Of a stretch of 64,000 nt of DNA, positions 7,684 through 15,349 are shown piece by piece (the stretch's first letter is position 1; each line of letters begins with the position of its first letter). The notes beneath the pieces are model-generated. The model did not search any database, was not told where the DNA came from, and worked only from the letters and a program-made list of their open reading frames with translations. The stretch comes from Streptomyces echinoruber (GTDB lineage Bacteria; Actinomycetota; Actinomycetes; Streptomycetales; Streptomycetaceae), in the NCBI RefSeq assembly GCF_014651135.1, contig NZ_BMWH01000016.1:78398-142397 (forward strand), read 5' to 3'. A program made the position numbers and the translations under genes.

Positions 7684-8580
7684 TCAGGCGCAGCCCAGCT
7701 CGCCCAGCATTCCCTCGCGCAGCCGTGTGATGATGCGCTTGATCAGGCGGGAGACGTGCATCTGCGAGCAGCCGAGCCGCTCGCCGATCTCCGCCTGGGT
7801 GGCCTCCTCCACGAACCGCATGTGGATGATCCGCCGGTCCCGCTCGCTGAGCTCGGCGACGAGCGGCGCGAGGGTCTGGAAGTCTTCGACGAGCCGGAGC
7901 CCGTCCTCCTCCACGCCGATGAAGTCGGCGAGGACCGCCTCGCCGTCCTCGGGCCCGTCCCCGGTGAGGGCGGCGTCCAGCGACGCGGAGTTGTAGCCGT
8001 TGGAGGCGATCTGTGCCTCGACGACCTCGCTCTCGGACAGGTTCATCAGGGTGGCGAGCTCGGCGGTGGTCGGCTCGCGGTCCAGGCGGCTGGAGAGCTC
8101 CTCGCGGGCCCGGGCCAGCTCCACGCGCAGTTCCTGCAGTCGCCGCGGCACGTGCACCGCCCACGTCGTGTCGCGGAAGAACCGCTTGATCTCGCCGACG
8201 ATGTAGGGCAGCGCGAACGAGGTGAACTCCACCTCGCGGGTCAGCTCGAACCGGTCGATCGCCTTGATCAGGCCGATCATGCCGGTCTGGACGATGTCCT
8301 CCATGTCGTCGCCGCGGTTGCGGAACCGGCCGGCCGCGAACCGTACCAGGGACATGTTCATCTCGATGAGGGTGTTGCGCACGTACTGGTATTCGTGCGT
8401 GCCCTCCTCGAGTTCCGTCAGACGCTGGAAGAACTGGCGGGACAGCTCCCGGGCGTCCCGCGGGGCCACCGTCTTCGGGTCCACGACGCCCGGCAGCGGT
8501 CCGGCACCCGTCGGAGTGCCGGCGGTCTCCTCGACCGCCTCGGACCGGCTCACGTCAGTGGCGGCGGTGGCGGCGTCCAT
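7684..8580 (-). CDS. sigL: RNA polymerase sigma factor, SigB/SigF family (SigL-like)
   Basis: A 298-aa group 3 sigma factor of the SigB/SigF/SigG family. Region 2 spans FQRLTELEEGTHEYQYVRN to LTREVEFTSFALPYIVGEIKRFFRD. Region 3 contains REPTTAELATLMNLSESEV. Region 4 has LSERDRRIIHMRFVEEATQAEIGERLGCSQMHVSRLIKR. The ATG at 8580 follows GGGAGAGGTA; longer upstream starts exist but lack such a site. A SigB-type promoter lies about 115 bp upstream, suggesting autoregulation or control by a sibling sigma factor. The symbol rests on synteny from memory: sigL lies next to popR-clpP3-clpP4 in S. coelicolor. Homology to SigB-family sigmas is clear; the exact paralogue is less certain. Confidence 0.9.
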   Translation of the reverse strand: MDAATAATDVSRSEAVEETAGTPTGAGPLPGVVDPKTVAPRDARELSRQFFQRLTELEEGTHEYQYVRNTLIEMNMSLVRFAAGRFRNRGDDMEDIVQTGMIGLIKAIDRFELTREVEFTSFALPYIVGEIKRFFRDTTWAVHVPRRLQELRVELARAREELSSRLDREPTTAELATLMNLSESEVVEAQIASNGYNSASLDAALTGDGPEDGEAVLADFIGVEEDGLRLVEDFQTLAPLVAELSERDRRIIHMRFVEEATQAEIGERLGCSQMHVSRLIKRIITRLREGMLGELGCA

Positions 8581-8694
8581 TACCTCTCCCACGAAAGTCA
8601 CGGTGCGACCTTGTCTCGTCGACCTCTGCTCAGGCTCCACGTCGGGCTCTGCGTCCGTCCGTGCGTCACGGCCCGTGCGGGCCGCGCCACGCGC

Positions 8695-8719
8695 GTACCC
8701 GGGATCGCGGAAAGTATGC
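8695..8719 (-). promoter_or_regulatory. SigB-type promoter upstream of the sigma-factor gene
   Basis: On the minus strand, GCAT, 15 bp, then GGGTAC fits the SigB-family consensus. The -10 element (8695-8700) is 114 bp before the ATG of the sigma gene. It supports positive autoregulation of the SigB-family gene. Confidence 0.65.
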
Positions 8720-9080
8720 GTCTCACATCCGCGATGCTTCGGAACCGCTCCTCGTGCCGTCCGGCGTCCGCGCACCTCGTGGCGCGGGGACGTGCCGAGC
8801 GGATACCCCGGGTGACGCCCGTCATGCATTCCGCATCCGGCGACGGTGGAGAGCACCGGTACCGGTGGCCGCGTCCGCCCCGGGCGTCGCCCCGGGCTCC
8901 GGCGGTACGGCCGGCGCCCGGTGTTCGCGGCACTTCCGCGCCCCGCCGGAGACGTCCCGCGGCGCCGCCGTCGTTCTTCCCGCCTCCTGTGCCCTCTGCG
9001 TTCCTCCCGCCCTCCCGCGCCCTCCGCCCGGCTTCTCCCAGGGCGGAACGACGCCCCCTTCCCCGGGCGTTCGGAGCTCC

Positions 9081-9086
9081 TAGGCT
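9081..9086 (+). promoter_or_regulatory. -10 box suggesting a leaderless popR transcript
   Basis: TAGGCT ends 6 bp before the GTG start of popR, and no Shine-Dalgarno precedes the start. This is the usual look of a leaderless actinobacterial transcript. No convincing -35 is visible. The wider 8581-9092 gap between the divergent sigma gene and popR holds only these promoters and GC-rich filler. Confidence 0.4.
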
Positions 9087-9092
9087 GGGACG

Positions 9093-9572
9093 GTGAGCAA
9101 CCAGGTGAGCAACCACGTGCCGAAGCCCGCCCGCCTCCTGTCGCCGCGCCCGCCCGCCGGGCGCCCCGACGCCTCCACCCACCCCGTGCCGCAGCGCCCC
9201 GACGCGGTCGCGCCCGCCCGCCGGGCGCCGCAGCGCCCCGACGCGGCCCCCGCGCCCCGCGAGCCGCTGTGGCGCGACCTCGTCGGAGAGGTGCTGCGCC
9301 GCGAACGCCTCGCCCAGCGGCGCACGTTGAAGGACGTCGCCGAGGCGGCGCGGATCTCCATGCCGTACCTGTCGGAGGTGGAGCGGGGCCGCAAGGAGGC
9401 CTCCTCCGAGGTCCTCGCGGCCGCCGCCCGCGCCCTCGGCCTGGGCCTGGGCGACCTGCTGGCCCGGACGCACGGGGAACTGGTGCGCGTCACCTCCCGT
9501 GCCGCGCACCAGGTCCGCCCCGTGCGCACCGCGCCGCGGGCGTCCCGCGACGGGCTGTGCCTGGCCGCCTGA
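9093..9572 (+). CDS. popR: PopR, XRE/HTH activator of clpP3-clpP4
   Basis: A 159-aa regulator with a disordered Pro/Arg-rich N-terminal third (residues 1-60) and an XRE-type HTH at about 65-130 (LRRERLAQRRTLKDVAEAARISMPYLSEVERGRKEASSEVLAAAARAL), the ClgR/PopR class. It is convergent with, and only 15 bp from, the end of clpP4. The protein ends in Leu-Ala-Ala; in S. lividans the two C-terminal alanines of PopR are needed for its degradation by ClpP1/ClpP2 (established work as I remember it). Neighbourhood, domain, C-terminus and the operator at 11041-11055 together make this call firm. When ClpP1P2 fails, PopR accumulates and turns on clpP3P4. Confidence 0.92.
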   Translation: MSNQVSNHVPKPARLLSPRPPAGRPDASTHPVPQRPDAVAPARRAPQRPDAAPAPREPLWRDLVGEVLRRERLAQRRTLKDVAEAARISMPYLSEVERGRKEASSEVLAAAARALGLGLGDLLARTHGELVRVTSRAAHQVRPVRTAPRASRDGLCLAA

Positions 9573-9587
9573 GGCGCCCGGCGCGTC

Positions 9588-10190
9588 TCAGACGCCCACC
9601 AGCCGTCGGCTGAGCACCTCGTCGGCCAGTCCGTACGCCACCGCCTCCCGGGCGGTGAACACCTTGTCGCGGTCCATGTCCGCGCGCAGTGCGGCCACGT
9701 CGTGGTGCGTGTGCCGGGAGAGCACCTCCTCCACCTGCGCGCGGATGCGGATCATCTCCTGCGCCTGCAGCGACAGGTCGGACACCGTGCCCTGGCGCAC
9801 CCCGGACGCGGGCTGGCCGAGCAGTACGCGCGCGTGCTCCAGCACGAACCGCCGGCCCGGGTCCCCGCCCGCCAGCAGCACCGCGGCCGTGGAGGCCGCC
9901 TGCCCCACACAGAACGTGGAGATCGGCGACCGCACGAACGTCATCGTGTCGTAGATCGCCATGAGCGAGGTGTACGAGCCGCCGGGCGAGTTGATGTACA
10001 GGGCGATCTCGCTCTCCGGCGCCGCCGACTCCAGGTGCAGCAGCTGCGCGATGACGGTGTTGGCCACCCCGTCGTCGATCTCGGTGCCGAGGAAGACGAT
10101 CCGCTCGTTCAGCAGCCGGCTGAACACGTCGTACGACCGCTCGCCCTGCGCGGTGCGCTCCACCACGTACGGAACCGTGTACGTCCCCAT
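9588..10190 (-). CDS. clpP4: ClpP4, ClpP-fold subunit lacking the catalytic histidine
   Basis: A 200-aa ClpP-family subunit, second gene of the clpP3-clpP4 operon, starting inside the clpP3 stop (ATGA). The ClpP fold is clear (RLLNERIVFLG, YINSPGGS, IYDTMTFVRSPI) and the nucleophile context GQAAS gives Ser100. In the histidine motif, where ClpP has R-hydrophobic-HQP, this protein reads RVLLGQPAS, so residue 125 is Gly. The Asp175 position (DMDRDKVF) is kept. The triad is therefore incomplete and the subunit may be inactive on its own, acting as a structural or regulatory partner of ClpP3 in a mixed tetradecamer. The GGC codon at this site is clear. Confidence 0.93.
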   Translation of the reverse strand: MGTYTVPYVVERTAQGERSYDVFSRLLNERIVFLGTEIDDGVANTVIAQLLHLESAAPESEIALYINSPGGSYTSLMAIYDTMTFVRSPISTFCVGQAASTAAVLLAGGDPGRRFVLEHARVLLGQPASGVRQGTVSDLSLQAQEMIRIRAQVEEVLSRHTHHDVAALRADMDRDKVFTAREAVAYGLADEVLSRRLVGV

Positions 10191-10846
10191 CACCGCAGCC
10201 CCATCCTCGGCCGGGTGGCGGCCGGGCGGACGTCGACGAGCGACTCCACGACCCGGTCGACCATTCCGTACTCCTGCGCCTCCTCGGCGGTGAACCAGCG
10301 GTCCCGGTCGCCGTCCCGGGCGATCGTCTCCGGGCTCTGCCCGGTGTGCTCGGCGATGAGCCTCTCGATGGTCCGCTTGGTGTGCTCCAGGTTCTGCGCC
10401 TGGATCTCGATGTCGGCGGTGGTGCCGCCGATGCCCGCCGACGGCTGGTGCATCATGATCCGCGCGTGGGGCAGGGCGTAGCGCTTGCCGCGGGTGCCGC
10501 AGCTGAGCAGGAACTGGCCCATGCTGGCGGCGAAACCCAGGGCGAGGGTGGCGACGTCGTTGGGGATCAGGCGCATCGTGTCGTAGATGGCCAGGCCCGC
10601 GTGGACCGAGCCGCCGGGGCTGTTGATGAACAGGCTGATGTCGGTGCGCGGGTCCTCCGCCGACAGGATCAGCAGCTGGGCGCAGACCCGGTTGGCGGAC
10701 ACCTCGTCGACCTGCGTGCCCAGCAGCACGATCCGCTGCCCGAGCAGCTGCGCGGCCAGGTGGTCGTCGAACCGGGTCGGCGGGGTCTCGCCCTCCTCCG
10801 CCCGCGGCAGCAGGGCCGGCCACGGGCCCGCGGTGGGTGGGGTCAT
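10190..10846 (-). CDS. clpP3: ClpP3, ATP-dependent Clp protease proteolytic subunit
   Basis: A 218-aa ClpP subunit with an intact serine-protease triad: Ser108 in GFAASMGQFLL, His133 in RIMMHQPSAG, and Asp182 in DRDRWF. An N-terminal extension of about 20 residues (TPPTAGPWPALLPRAEEGE) may be removed as a propeptide. The ATG at 10846 follows GAGGAG. It is the first gene of a two-gene operon and overlaps clpP4. The operator for PopR lies about 195 bp upstream. The complex would degrade proteins together with ClpX/ClpC ATPases when the housekeeping ClpP1P2 is lacking. Confidence 0.95.
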   Translation of the reverse strand: MTPPTAGPWPALLPRAEEGETPPTRFDDHLAAQLLGQRIVLLGTQVDEVSANRVCAQLLILSAEDPRTDISLFINSPGGSVHAGLAIYDTMRLIPNDVATLALGFAASMGQFLLSCGTRGKRYALPHARIMMHQPSAGIGGTTADIEIQAQNLEHTKRTIERLIAEHTGQSPETIARDGDRDRWFTAEEAQEYGMVDRVVESLVDVRPAATRPRMGLR

Positions 10847-10925
10847 CGGTGTGCTCCTCGTGTCGTGAAAGTCGTGAAAGTCATGGGAGTTGTGGGAGGC
10901 GTAGGAGTCGTCGAAGCGGTGTGAG
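10847..10925. repeat. Short degenerate repeats in the clpP3 leader
   Basis: The clpP3 upstream region (348 bp in total without a gene) begins with 9-bp GTCGTGAAA-like repeats (10861-10890), then GTGGGAG/GTAGGAG variants. Further upstream, at 10940-11000, 9-10 bp GCGACCGGTT-like repeats occur. Apart from the PopR operator, no gene or RNA is seen. Confidence 0.5.
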
Positions 10926-11040
10926 GGACGGCGATCGGCCGCGTGGACGCGACCGGTTGCGCGGGTGCGACCGGTTGCGCGGATGCGGCCGGTCCCTCTC
11001 GTCCCACTCTTGGCCCGCCGCCGCCCCCGGGACCCGTTTC

Positions 11041-11055
11041 TCTGCCCGCGGCAGA
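11041..11055. promoter_or_regulatory. PopR operator upstream of clpP3
   Basis: TCTGCC-CGC-GGCAGA is a perfect palindrome with a 3-bp spacer. It matches the PopR site reported for S. lividans clpP3 as I recall it (TCTGCC-3N-GGCAGA). It is about 195 bp before the clpP3 ATG, the right place for an activator site given a leader of typical length. Confidence 0.8.
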
Positions 11056-11194
11056 TTCGCCGCGGGCGTAGCGCCCGCCCGGCCGGCGCCCCGTCCGGCC
11101 GGGCGGAAAAGGGCCGGGGCCGGGCGATGAGTTCCGGCGCGGGGCGGAGTCGGTACAGGTGACCGCTTTTTCCGCCCCACGAAGGAGGCCCCCC

Positions 11195-11677
11195 ATGACC
11201 GACGACGGTTTCACCACGTGCCTGTGGTTCGACGGCCAGGCCGAGGAGGCCGCCCACTACTACGTGTCGGTCTTCAAGAACTCCCGCATCGGGCGCGTCA
11301 CCCGCTCCACCGAGGCCGGACCGGGCCCGGCCGGCTCGGCGCTGACCGTGGAGTTCGTCGCCAACGGGCAGAAGTTCGTCGCGCTCAACGGCGGCCCGGA
11401 GTTCACCTTCAACGAGGCGATCTCCTTCCAGATCCACTGCGACGGCCAGGAGGAGGTCGACCACTACTGGGCCAGGCTCACCGAGGGCGGCGGGCAGCCC
11501 GGCCCCTGCGGCTGGCTCAAGGACCGCTACGGCGTGTCCTGGCAGGTCGTCCACAAGCGGCTGTTCGACCTGGTCGGCGACCCCGACCAGGAGAAGGCGG
11601 CCCGTGCCACCCGGGCCATGCTCGCCATGGGCAAGCTGGACATCGCCGCGCTGGAGAAGGCGCACGCGGGCGTGTGA
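11195..11677 (+). CDS. VOC / PhnB-like (3-demethylubiquinone methyltransferase-fold) protein
   Basis: A 160-aa PhnB-type VOC protein. It contains TCLWFDGQAEEAAHYYVSVFKNS at the N-terminus, FVALNGGPEFTFNEAISFQIHCD near the middle and DRYGVSWQVV near residue 110, all hallmarks of this group. The ATG follows GAAGGAGG. These proteins are named after 3-demethylubiquinone methyltransferase but lack any methyltransferase domain; the function is unknown. It sits between clpP3 and a convergent alcohol dehydrogenase and is not obviously linked to either. Confidence 0.88.
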   Translation: MTDDGFTTCLWFDGQAEEAAHYYVSVFKNSRIGRVTRSTEAGPGPAGSALTVEFVANGQKFVALNGGPEFTFNEAISFQIHCDGQEEVDHYWARLTEGGGQPGPCGWLKDRYGVSWQVVHKRLFDLVGDPDQEKAARATRAMLAMGKLDIAALEKAHAGV

Positions 11678-11753
11678 CCGGCGGGCCGGCGTGTGACCGG
11701 CGGCCGGGGCGCCGCGGCCGAGGCACCGCGGCCGGGGCGCCCCGCCCGGGGCG

Positions 11754-12779
11754 TCAGGAAAGGTCGTTGACCAGGACCGCGGCCCCGTCGAAACGGCCCG
11801 CCTTCAAGTCCCGCAGCGCCTGCGGCGCCTGCGAGAGCGGATAGGTGTGCGTCGTCGCCCGCACCCCGTGCCGGGCGGCCAGCGTCAGGAACTCCCGTGC
11901 GTCGGCACGGGTGTTGGAGGTGACGCTGCGCAACTCCTTCTCGTAGAACAGCTCGTCGGTGTAGTGCAGCGGCGGGATGTCGCTGAGGTGGATGCCCGCG
12001 ACGGACAGCACGCCGCCGCGGTCCAGGGCGCGCAGCGCCGACGGCACCAGGTCCCCCGCCGGCGCGAACAGGATCGCGCCGTCCAGCGGCTCCGGCGGCA
12101 TGTCCCGCGCGTCCCCGGCCGAGGCGGCACCCAGCTCCAGCGCCAGCCGCCGGGCGGCCGCGCCCCGCGTCAGCACGTGCACCGTGGCGCCCTCGGCGAG
12201 GGCGAGCTGCGCGCACAGGTGGGCGCTGCCCCCGAAGCCGTACAGCCCGAGCCGCCCGCCCGGCGGCAGCGACGTCCGTCGCAGCGCGCGGTAGCCGATG
12301 ATGCCCGCGCACAGCAGCGGCGCGAGGGCGACGTCGGCCACGTCGCCGGGCAGGGGATGGGCGAACGCCGCCGGAACGGTCGTGTACTCGGCGTAGCCGC
12401 CGTCGGCGTCCCAGCCGGTGTGCTCGGAGGCCGGGCACAGGTTCTCCGCGCCGCGGGCGCAGTACCCGCAGGTGCCGTCGGTGCGGCGCAGCCACGCCAC
12501 CCCCACCCGGTCGCCCGGCCGGAACCCGGTGACGCCCGCCCCGAGCGCCGCCACCGTGCCGACCACCTCGTGCCCCGGCGTGACGCCCGCCCGGCGCACC
12601 GGCAGGTCGCCCTCCGTCACGTGCAGGTCGGTGCGGCACACCCCGCACGCGCGCACGCGCACCAGCAGTTCGTCCTCGCCGGGCTCCGGCACCGGCCGGC
12701 GCACCAGCCGCAGGGGGTCCGCCTCGACCGGTCCCGGCTCGGTCACCGCCCAGGCCCGCATCGTCCTGCCGTCCGTCAT
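11754..12779 (-). CDS. Zinc-dependent alcohol dehydrogenase (MDR family)
   Basis: A 341-aa medium-chain dehydrogenase. The catalytic zinc site is CGVCRTDLHV and GHEVVG (GHE). The structural zinc cysteines lie in GTCGYCARGAENLCPAS. A Rossmann segment, GRLGLYGFGGSAHLCAQLAL, has the GxGGxxH form typical of the AdhA/YjgB-like group. Oxidation of an alcohol or reduction of an aldehyde with NAD(P) is expected; the substrate is unknown. The start is at 12779 (TDGRT) or at the second ATG at 12761. Confidence 0.9.
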   Translation of the reverse strand: MTDGRTMRAWAVTEPGPVEADPLRLVRRPVPEPGEDELLVRVRACGVCRTDLHVTEGDLPVRRAGVTPGHEVVGTVAALGAGVTGFRPGDRVGVAWLRRTDGTCGYCARGAENLCPASEHTGWDADGGYAEYTTVPAAFAHPLPGDVADVALAPLLCAGIIGYRALRRTSLPPGGRLGLYGFGGSAHLCAQLALAEGATVHVLTRGAAARRLALELGAASAGDARDMPPEPLDGAILFAPAGDLVPSALRALDRGGVLSVAGIHLSDIPPLHYTDELFYEKELRSVTSNTRADAREFLTLAARHGVRATTHTYPLSQAPQALRDLKAGRFDGAAVLVNDLS

Positions 12780-13042
12780 GCCGTGCCCCGTCCGCCGTCC
12801 GTGTCCGCGTCCCGGTGCGGCCCGGGACCCCCGGGTGAGCCGGGATTCCAGTGTGGACCAGGGTGCCGGCGCGGACCGGGACGACAGCTCGGCGCGCGGT
12901 CCGGAACGGGCGTGACTAGCGTGAGGAAGCGGGTGGCCCCCCGATCCGCCGTCCGGCCCGGCGGCGCGAGACGGACGCGGGCCCCGTCCGAGCCGCCCGT
13001 CCGAGCCGCCCGACCGCCGACCGTCCGGGAAGGGACACAGCC

Positions 13043-13840
13043 ATGGCCCCACCACCTGAGGGAACCCCCTGCTGGGTCGACGCGACGTTCCGCGACCCGG
13101 ACGCGGCCCGGCGCTTCTACGGCGACGTCCTCGGCTGGAGCTTCCGCGGGGCGCGGTCGCAGCACGGCGACTACGTCCGGGCCTACGCCGACGGCAAGGC
13201 GGTCGCGGCCATCGTCCCGCCGCTGCCCGGCCAGGCCGCCCCGTCGCAGTGGTGCCTCTACCTCGCCTCCGCCGACGCGGCCGCCACCGCGCGGCGCATC
13301 CGCGACCACGGCGGCGAGGTGCTGACGGGACCGGTGAGGATCGGCGACTCCGGCACCATGTGCCTGGCCGGCGACCCCGGTGGCGTGGTCTTCGGCGTGT
13401 GGCAGGCCGGCCGCCACAAGGGCTTCGAGGCCACCGCCGGCCCGGGCGCCTACTGCTGGGCGGAGATCCTCACCCGCGAACCGGAGCGGACCGACGCGTT
13501 CTTCACCGCGGTCTTCCCCTACCACGTCCGGCGGATCGAGGACGACGCGACGGACTTCCGCGTCTTCGACCTCGGCGGCGACGGCGTCCTGGGCCGGATG
13601 CGGATGACCGACGCCTTCCCGCCCGGGACGCCGCCCTTCATCAGCGTCTACTTCACCGTCGCCGACTGCGACGACGCGGTGAGCCGGGCCACCGAGCGCG
13701 GCGGGGCGCTGCGCTTCGGGCCGGTGGACGGCCCGTTCGGCCGGGTCGCCGCGCTCGGCGACCCGCAGGGCGCGACCTTCTCGGTCATCGACGTCACCAC
13801 CCGGCGCGGCGAGGCGCCCGCCATGACGGAGGTGCCGTAG
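13043..13840 (+). CDS. Two-domain VOC family protein
   Basis: A 265-aa protein with two VOC modules. The first runs from WVDATFRDPDAARRFYGDVLGWSF to DPGGVVFGVWQ (residues 10-128). The second runs from YCWAEILTREPERTDAFFTAVF to GDPQGATFSVID (about 137-258). This duplicated arrangement is common in actinobacterial CFP30B-like proteins. The start follows GGGAAGGGACACAGCC. A -10-like TAGCGT occurs near 12915 within the 263-bp gap upstream. Function unknown. Confidence 0.88.
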   Translation: MAPPPEGTPCWVDATFRDPDAARRFYGDVLGWSFRGARSQHGDYVRAYADGKAVAAIVPPLPGQAAPSQWCLYLASADAAATARRIRDHGGEVLTGPVRIGDSGTMCLAGDPGGVVFGVWQAGRHKGFEATAGPGAYCWAEILTREPERTDAFFTAVFPYHVRRIEDDATDFRVFDLGGDGVLGRMRMTDAFPPGTPPFISVYFTVADCDDAVSRATERGGALRFGPVDGPFGRVAALGDPQGATFSVIDVTTRRGEAPAMTEVP

Positions 13841-13894
13841 CCGCGCACGGGGCCCGCGGCGGGGGAGGGGCGGAATCGTGGCATGATCGGGGCC

Positions 13895-14623
13895 ATGCGT
13901 GAACGAGTGGTGGCCGCGTGCGACGGGGCGTCGAAGGGAAACCCCGGACCCGCGGGCTGGGCCTGGGTGATCTCCGACGACGCCGCGACACCGGCCAGGT
14001 GGGAGGCGGGGCCGCTCGGCCGCACCACCAACAACGTCGCCGAACTCACCGCTCTGGAACGGCTGCTGGCAGCGACCGACCCGGCCGTGCCGCTCGAGGT
14101 CCGCATGGACTCGCAGTACGCCATGAAGGCCGTCACCACCTGGCTGCCCGGCTGGAAGCGCAACGGGTTCCGGACGGCCGCGGGCAAGCCGGTCGCCAAC
14201 CAGGAGCTCGTCGTGCGCATCGACGAGCTGCTCCAGGGCCGCTCGGTGGAGTTCCGCTACGTCCCCGCCCACCAGGTCGGCGGCGACCCGCTCAACGACT
14301 TCGCCGACCGCGCCGCCAGCCGGGCGGCCGCCGAACAGCAGCCCGCCGGCAGCGCCCTCGGCTCGCCCGAGCCCCCGCCCGCCCCCGCCTCCGGGGCACC
14401 CCGCTCCTCCCGCCGCCGCGGCGGCGCACCCGGCGCGTCGAAGTCCGGCGCGTCGCGGTCCGGCGGGGCGGGAACCGGCGCGTCGAAGGCGTCGTCGCGC
14501 ACCATCAAGGCCAAGTTCCCCGGCCGCTGCGTGTGCGGCCGCTCCTACGCGGCGGGCGAGAAGATCGCCAGGAACGACACGGGCTGGGGCCACCCGGAGT
14601 GCCGCACCGCCGCGGCCGGATAG
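13895..14623 (+). CDS. rnhA: Ribonuclease HI with C-terminal Cys-rich extension
   Basis: A 242-aa protein. Residues 1-140 form an RNase HI domain with the acidic active-site set: Asp in CDGASKGNPGPAGWAW, Glu in NNVAELTALERLL, Asp in RMDSQYAMKAV, and Asp in DPLNDFADRAA. Then comes a long Ser/Pro/Gly/Ala linker (about 145-205), and a compact tail with GRCVCGRSYAAGEKIARNDTG followed by GHPEC, a plausible small metal site (Cys-x-Cys ... His-x2-Cys). RNase HI removes RNA from RNA-DNA hybrids. I prefer the second ATG (13895, RERVV); an in-frame ATG at 13883 adds four residues. Confidence 0.9.
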   Translation: MRERVVAACDGASKGNPGPAGWAWVISDDAATPARWEAGPLGRTTNNVAELTALERLLAATDPAVPLEVRMDSQYAMKAVTTWLPGWKRNGFRTAAGKPVANQELVVRIDELLQGRSVEFRYVPAHQVGGDPLNDFADRAASRAAAEQQPAGSALGSPEPPPAPASGAPRSSRRRGGAPGASKSGASRSGGAGTGASKASSRTIKAKFPGRCVCGRSYAAGEKIARNDTGWGHPECRTAAAG

Positions 14624-14722
14624 CCCCGGGCACGGAAAACGGCCTCCGGCAGGGAGGAAAACGGCCTCCGGCACGGAAACGACTCCGGGCGCACGGACGG
14701 AAACGGCCCGGGGCATGCGAAA

Positions 14723-14746
14723 GGGCGCCCCCGTCCGGGGGCGCCC
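14723..14746. terminator. Bidirectional terminator between rnhA and the SRPBCC gene
   Basis: A perfect 10-bp stem GGGCGCCCCC / GGGGGCGCCC with loop GTCC lies midway between the convergent genes. Just before it, at about 14634-14690, an ACGGCCTCCGGCA-type unit is directly repeated. Confidence 0.75.
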
Positions 14747-14763
14747 CGCGCCACGAGTGCCGG

Positions 14764-15216
14764 TCAGACCACCGCGCCGCGCCAGCCCCCGGTCTCGCCG
14801 CCGCGGGACTCGATGAACTCCTTGAAGCGCTTCAGGTCGCCCTTGGTCTGGCGCTTCACGAAGCCGAGCCTGTCGCCGATCGTCTCGGCCACGCCCTCCG
14901 GTTCGAAGTCCATCTGCAGCATCACCTTGGTGTGCGCGTCGTCCAGGCGATGGAAGGTGACGACGCCGGCCTGCCGGGCCTCGCCGTCGACCGTGGTCCA
15001 GGCGACCCGCTCGTCCGGGATCTGCTCGGTGATCTCCGCGTCGAACTCGCGGCGCACACCGTTGACGCTGGTCACCCAGTGGGTGAGGGTGTCGGTGCGC
15101 TGCTCGATCCGCTCGACGCCGCCCATGAACTCGGGGAACGTCTCGAACTGCGTCCACTGGTTGTAGGCGGTGCGGACCGGCACGGCGACCTCGATGGACT
15201 CCTCCACCTGCGACAT
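14764..15216 (-). CDS. SRPBCC (polyketide cyclase/dehydrase-like) protein
   Basis: A 150-aa START/Bet v1-fold protein. The start SQVEESIEVAVPVRTAYNQWTQFETFPEFM and the segment VVTFHRLDDAHTKVMLQMDFEPEG are typical of the actinobacterial SRPBCC 'cyclase/dehydrase' proteins. The ATG follows AGGAGGAACC. Such stand-alone proteins bind hydrophobic ligands; no biosynthetic cluster is nearby, so the ligand is unknown. Confidence 0.88.
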   Translation of the reverse strand: MSQVEESIEVAVPVRTAYNQWTQFETFPEFMGGVERIEQRTDTLTHWVTSVNGVRREFDAEITEQIPDERVAWTTVDGEARQAGVVTFHRLDDAHTKVMLQMDFEPEGVAETIGDRLGFVKRQTKGDLKRFKEFIESRGGETGGWRGAVV

Positions 15217-15349
15217 GGTTCCTCCTGTCTCGCGGCTGTTCGTCTCTTTCGGTACATGTCAGCGGGTACCGCGCGACCTGAGGGGAAAACCGCCGGGTCG
15301 CACCATCACGGGGTGCTACTCTGCGCTGTCTCTTGATCGCCATCGGTAG

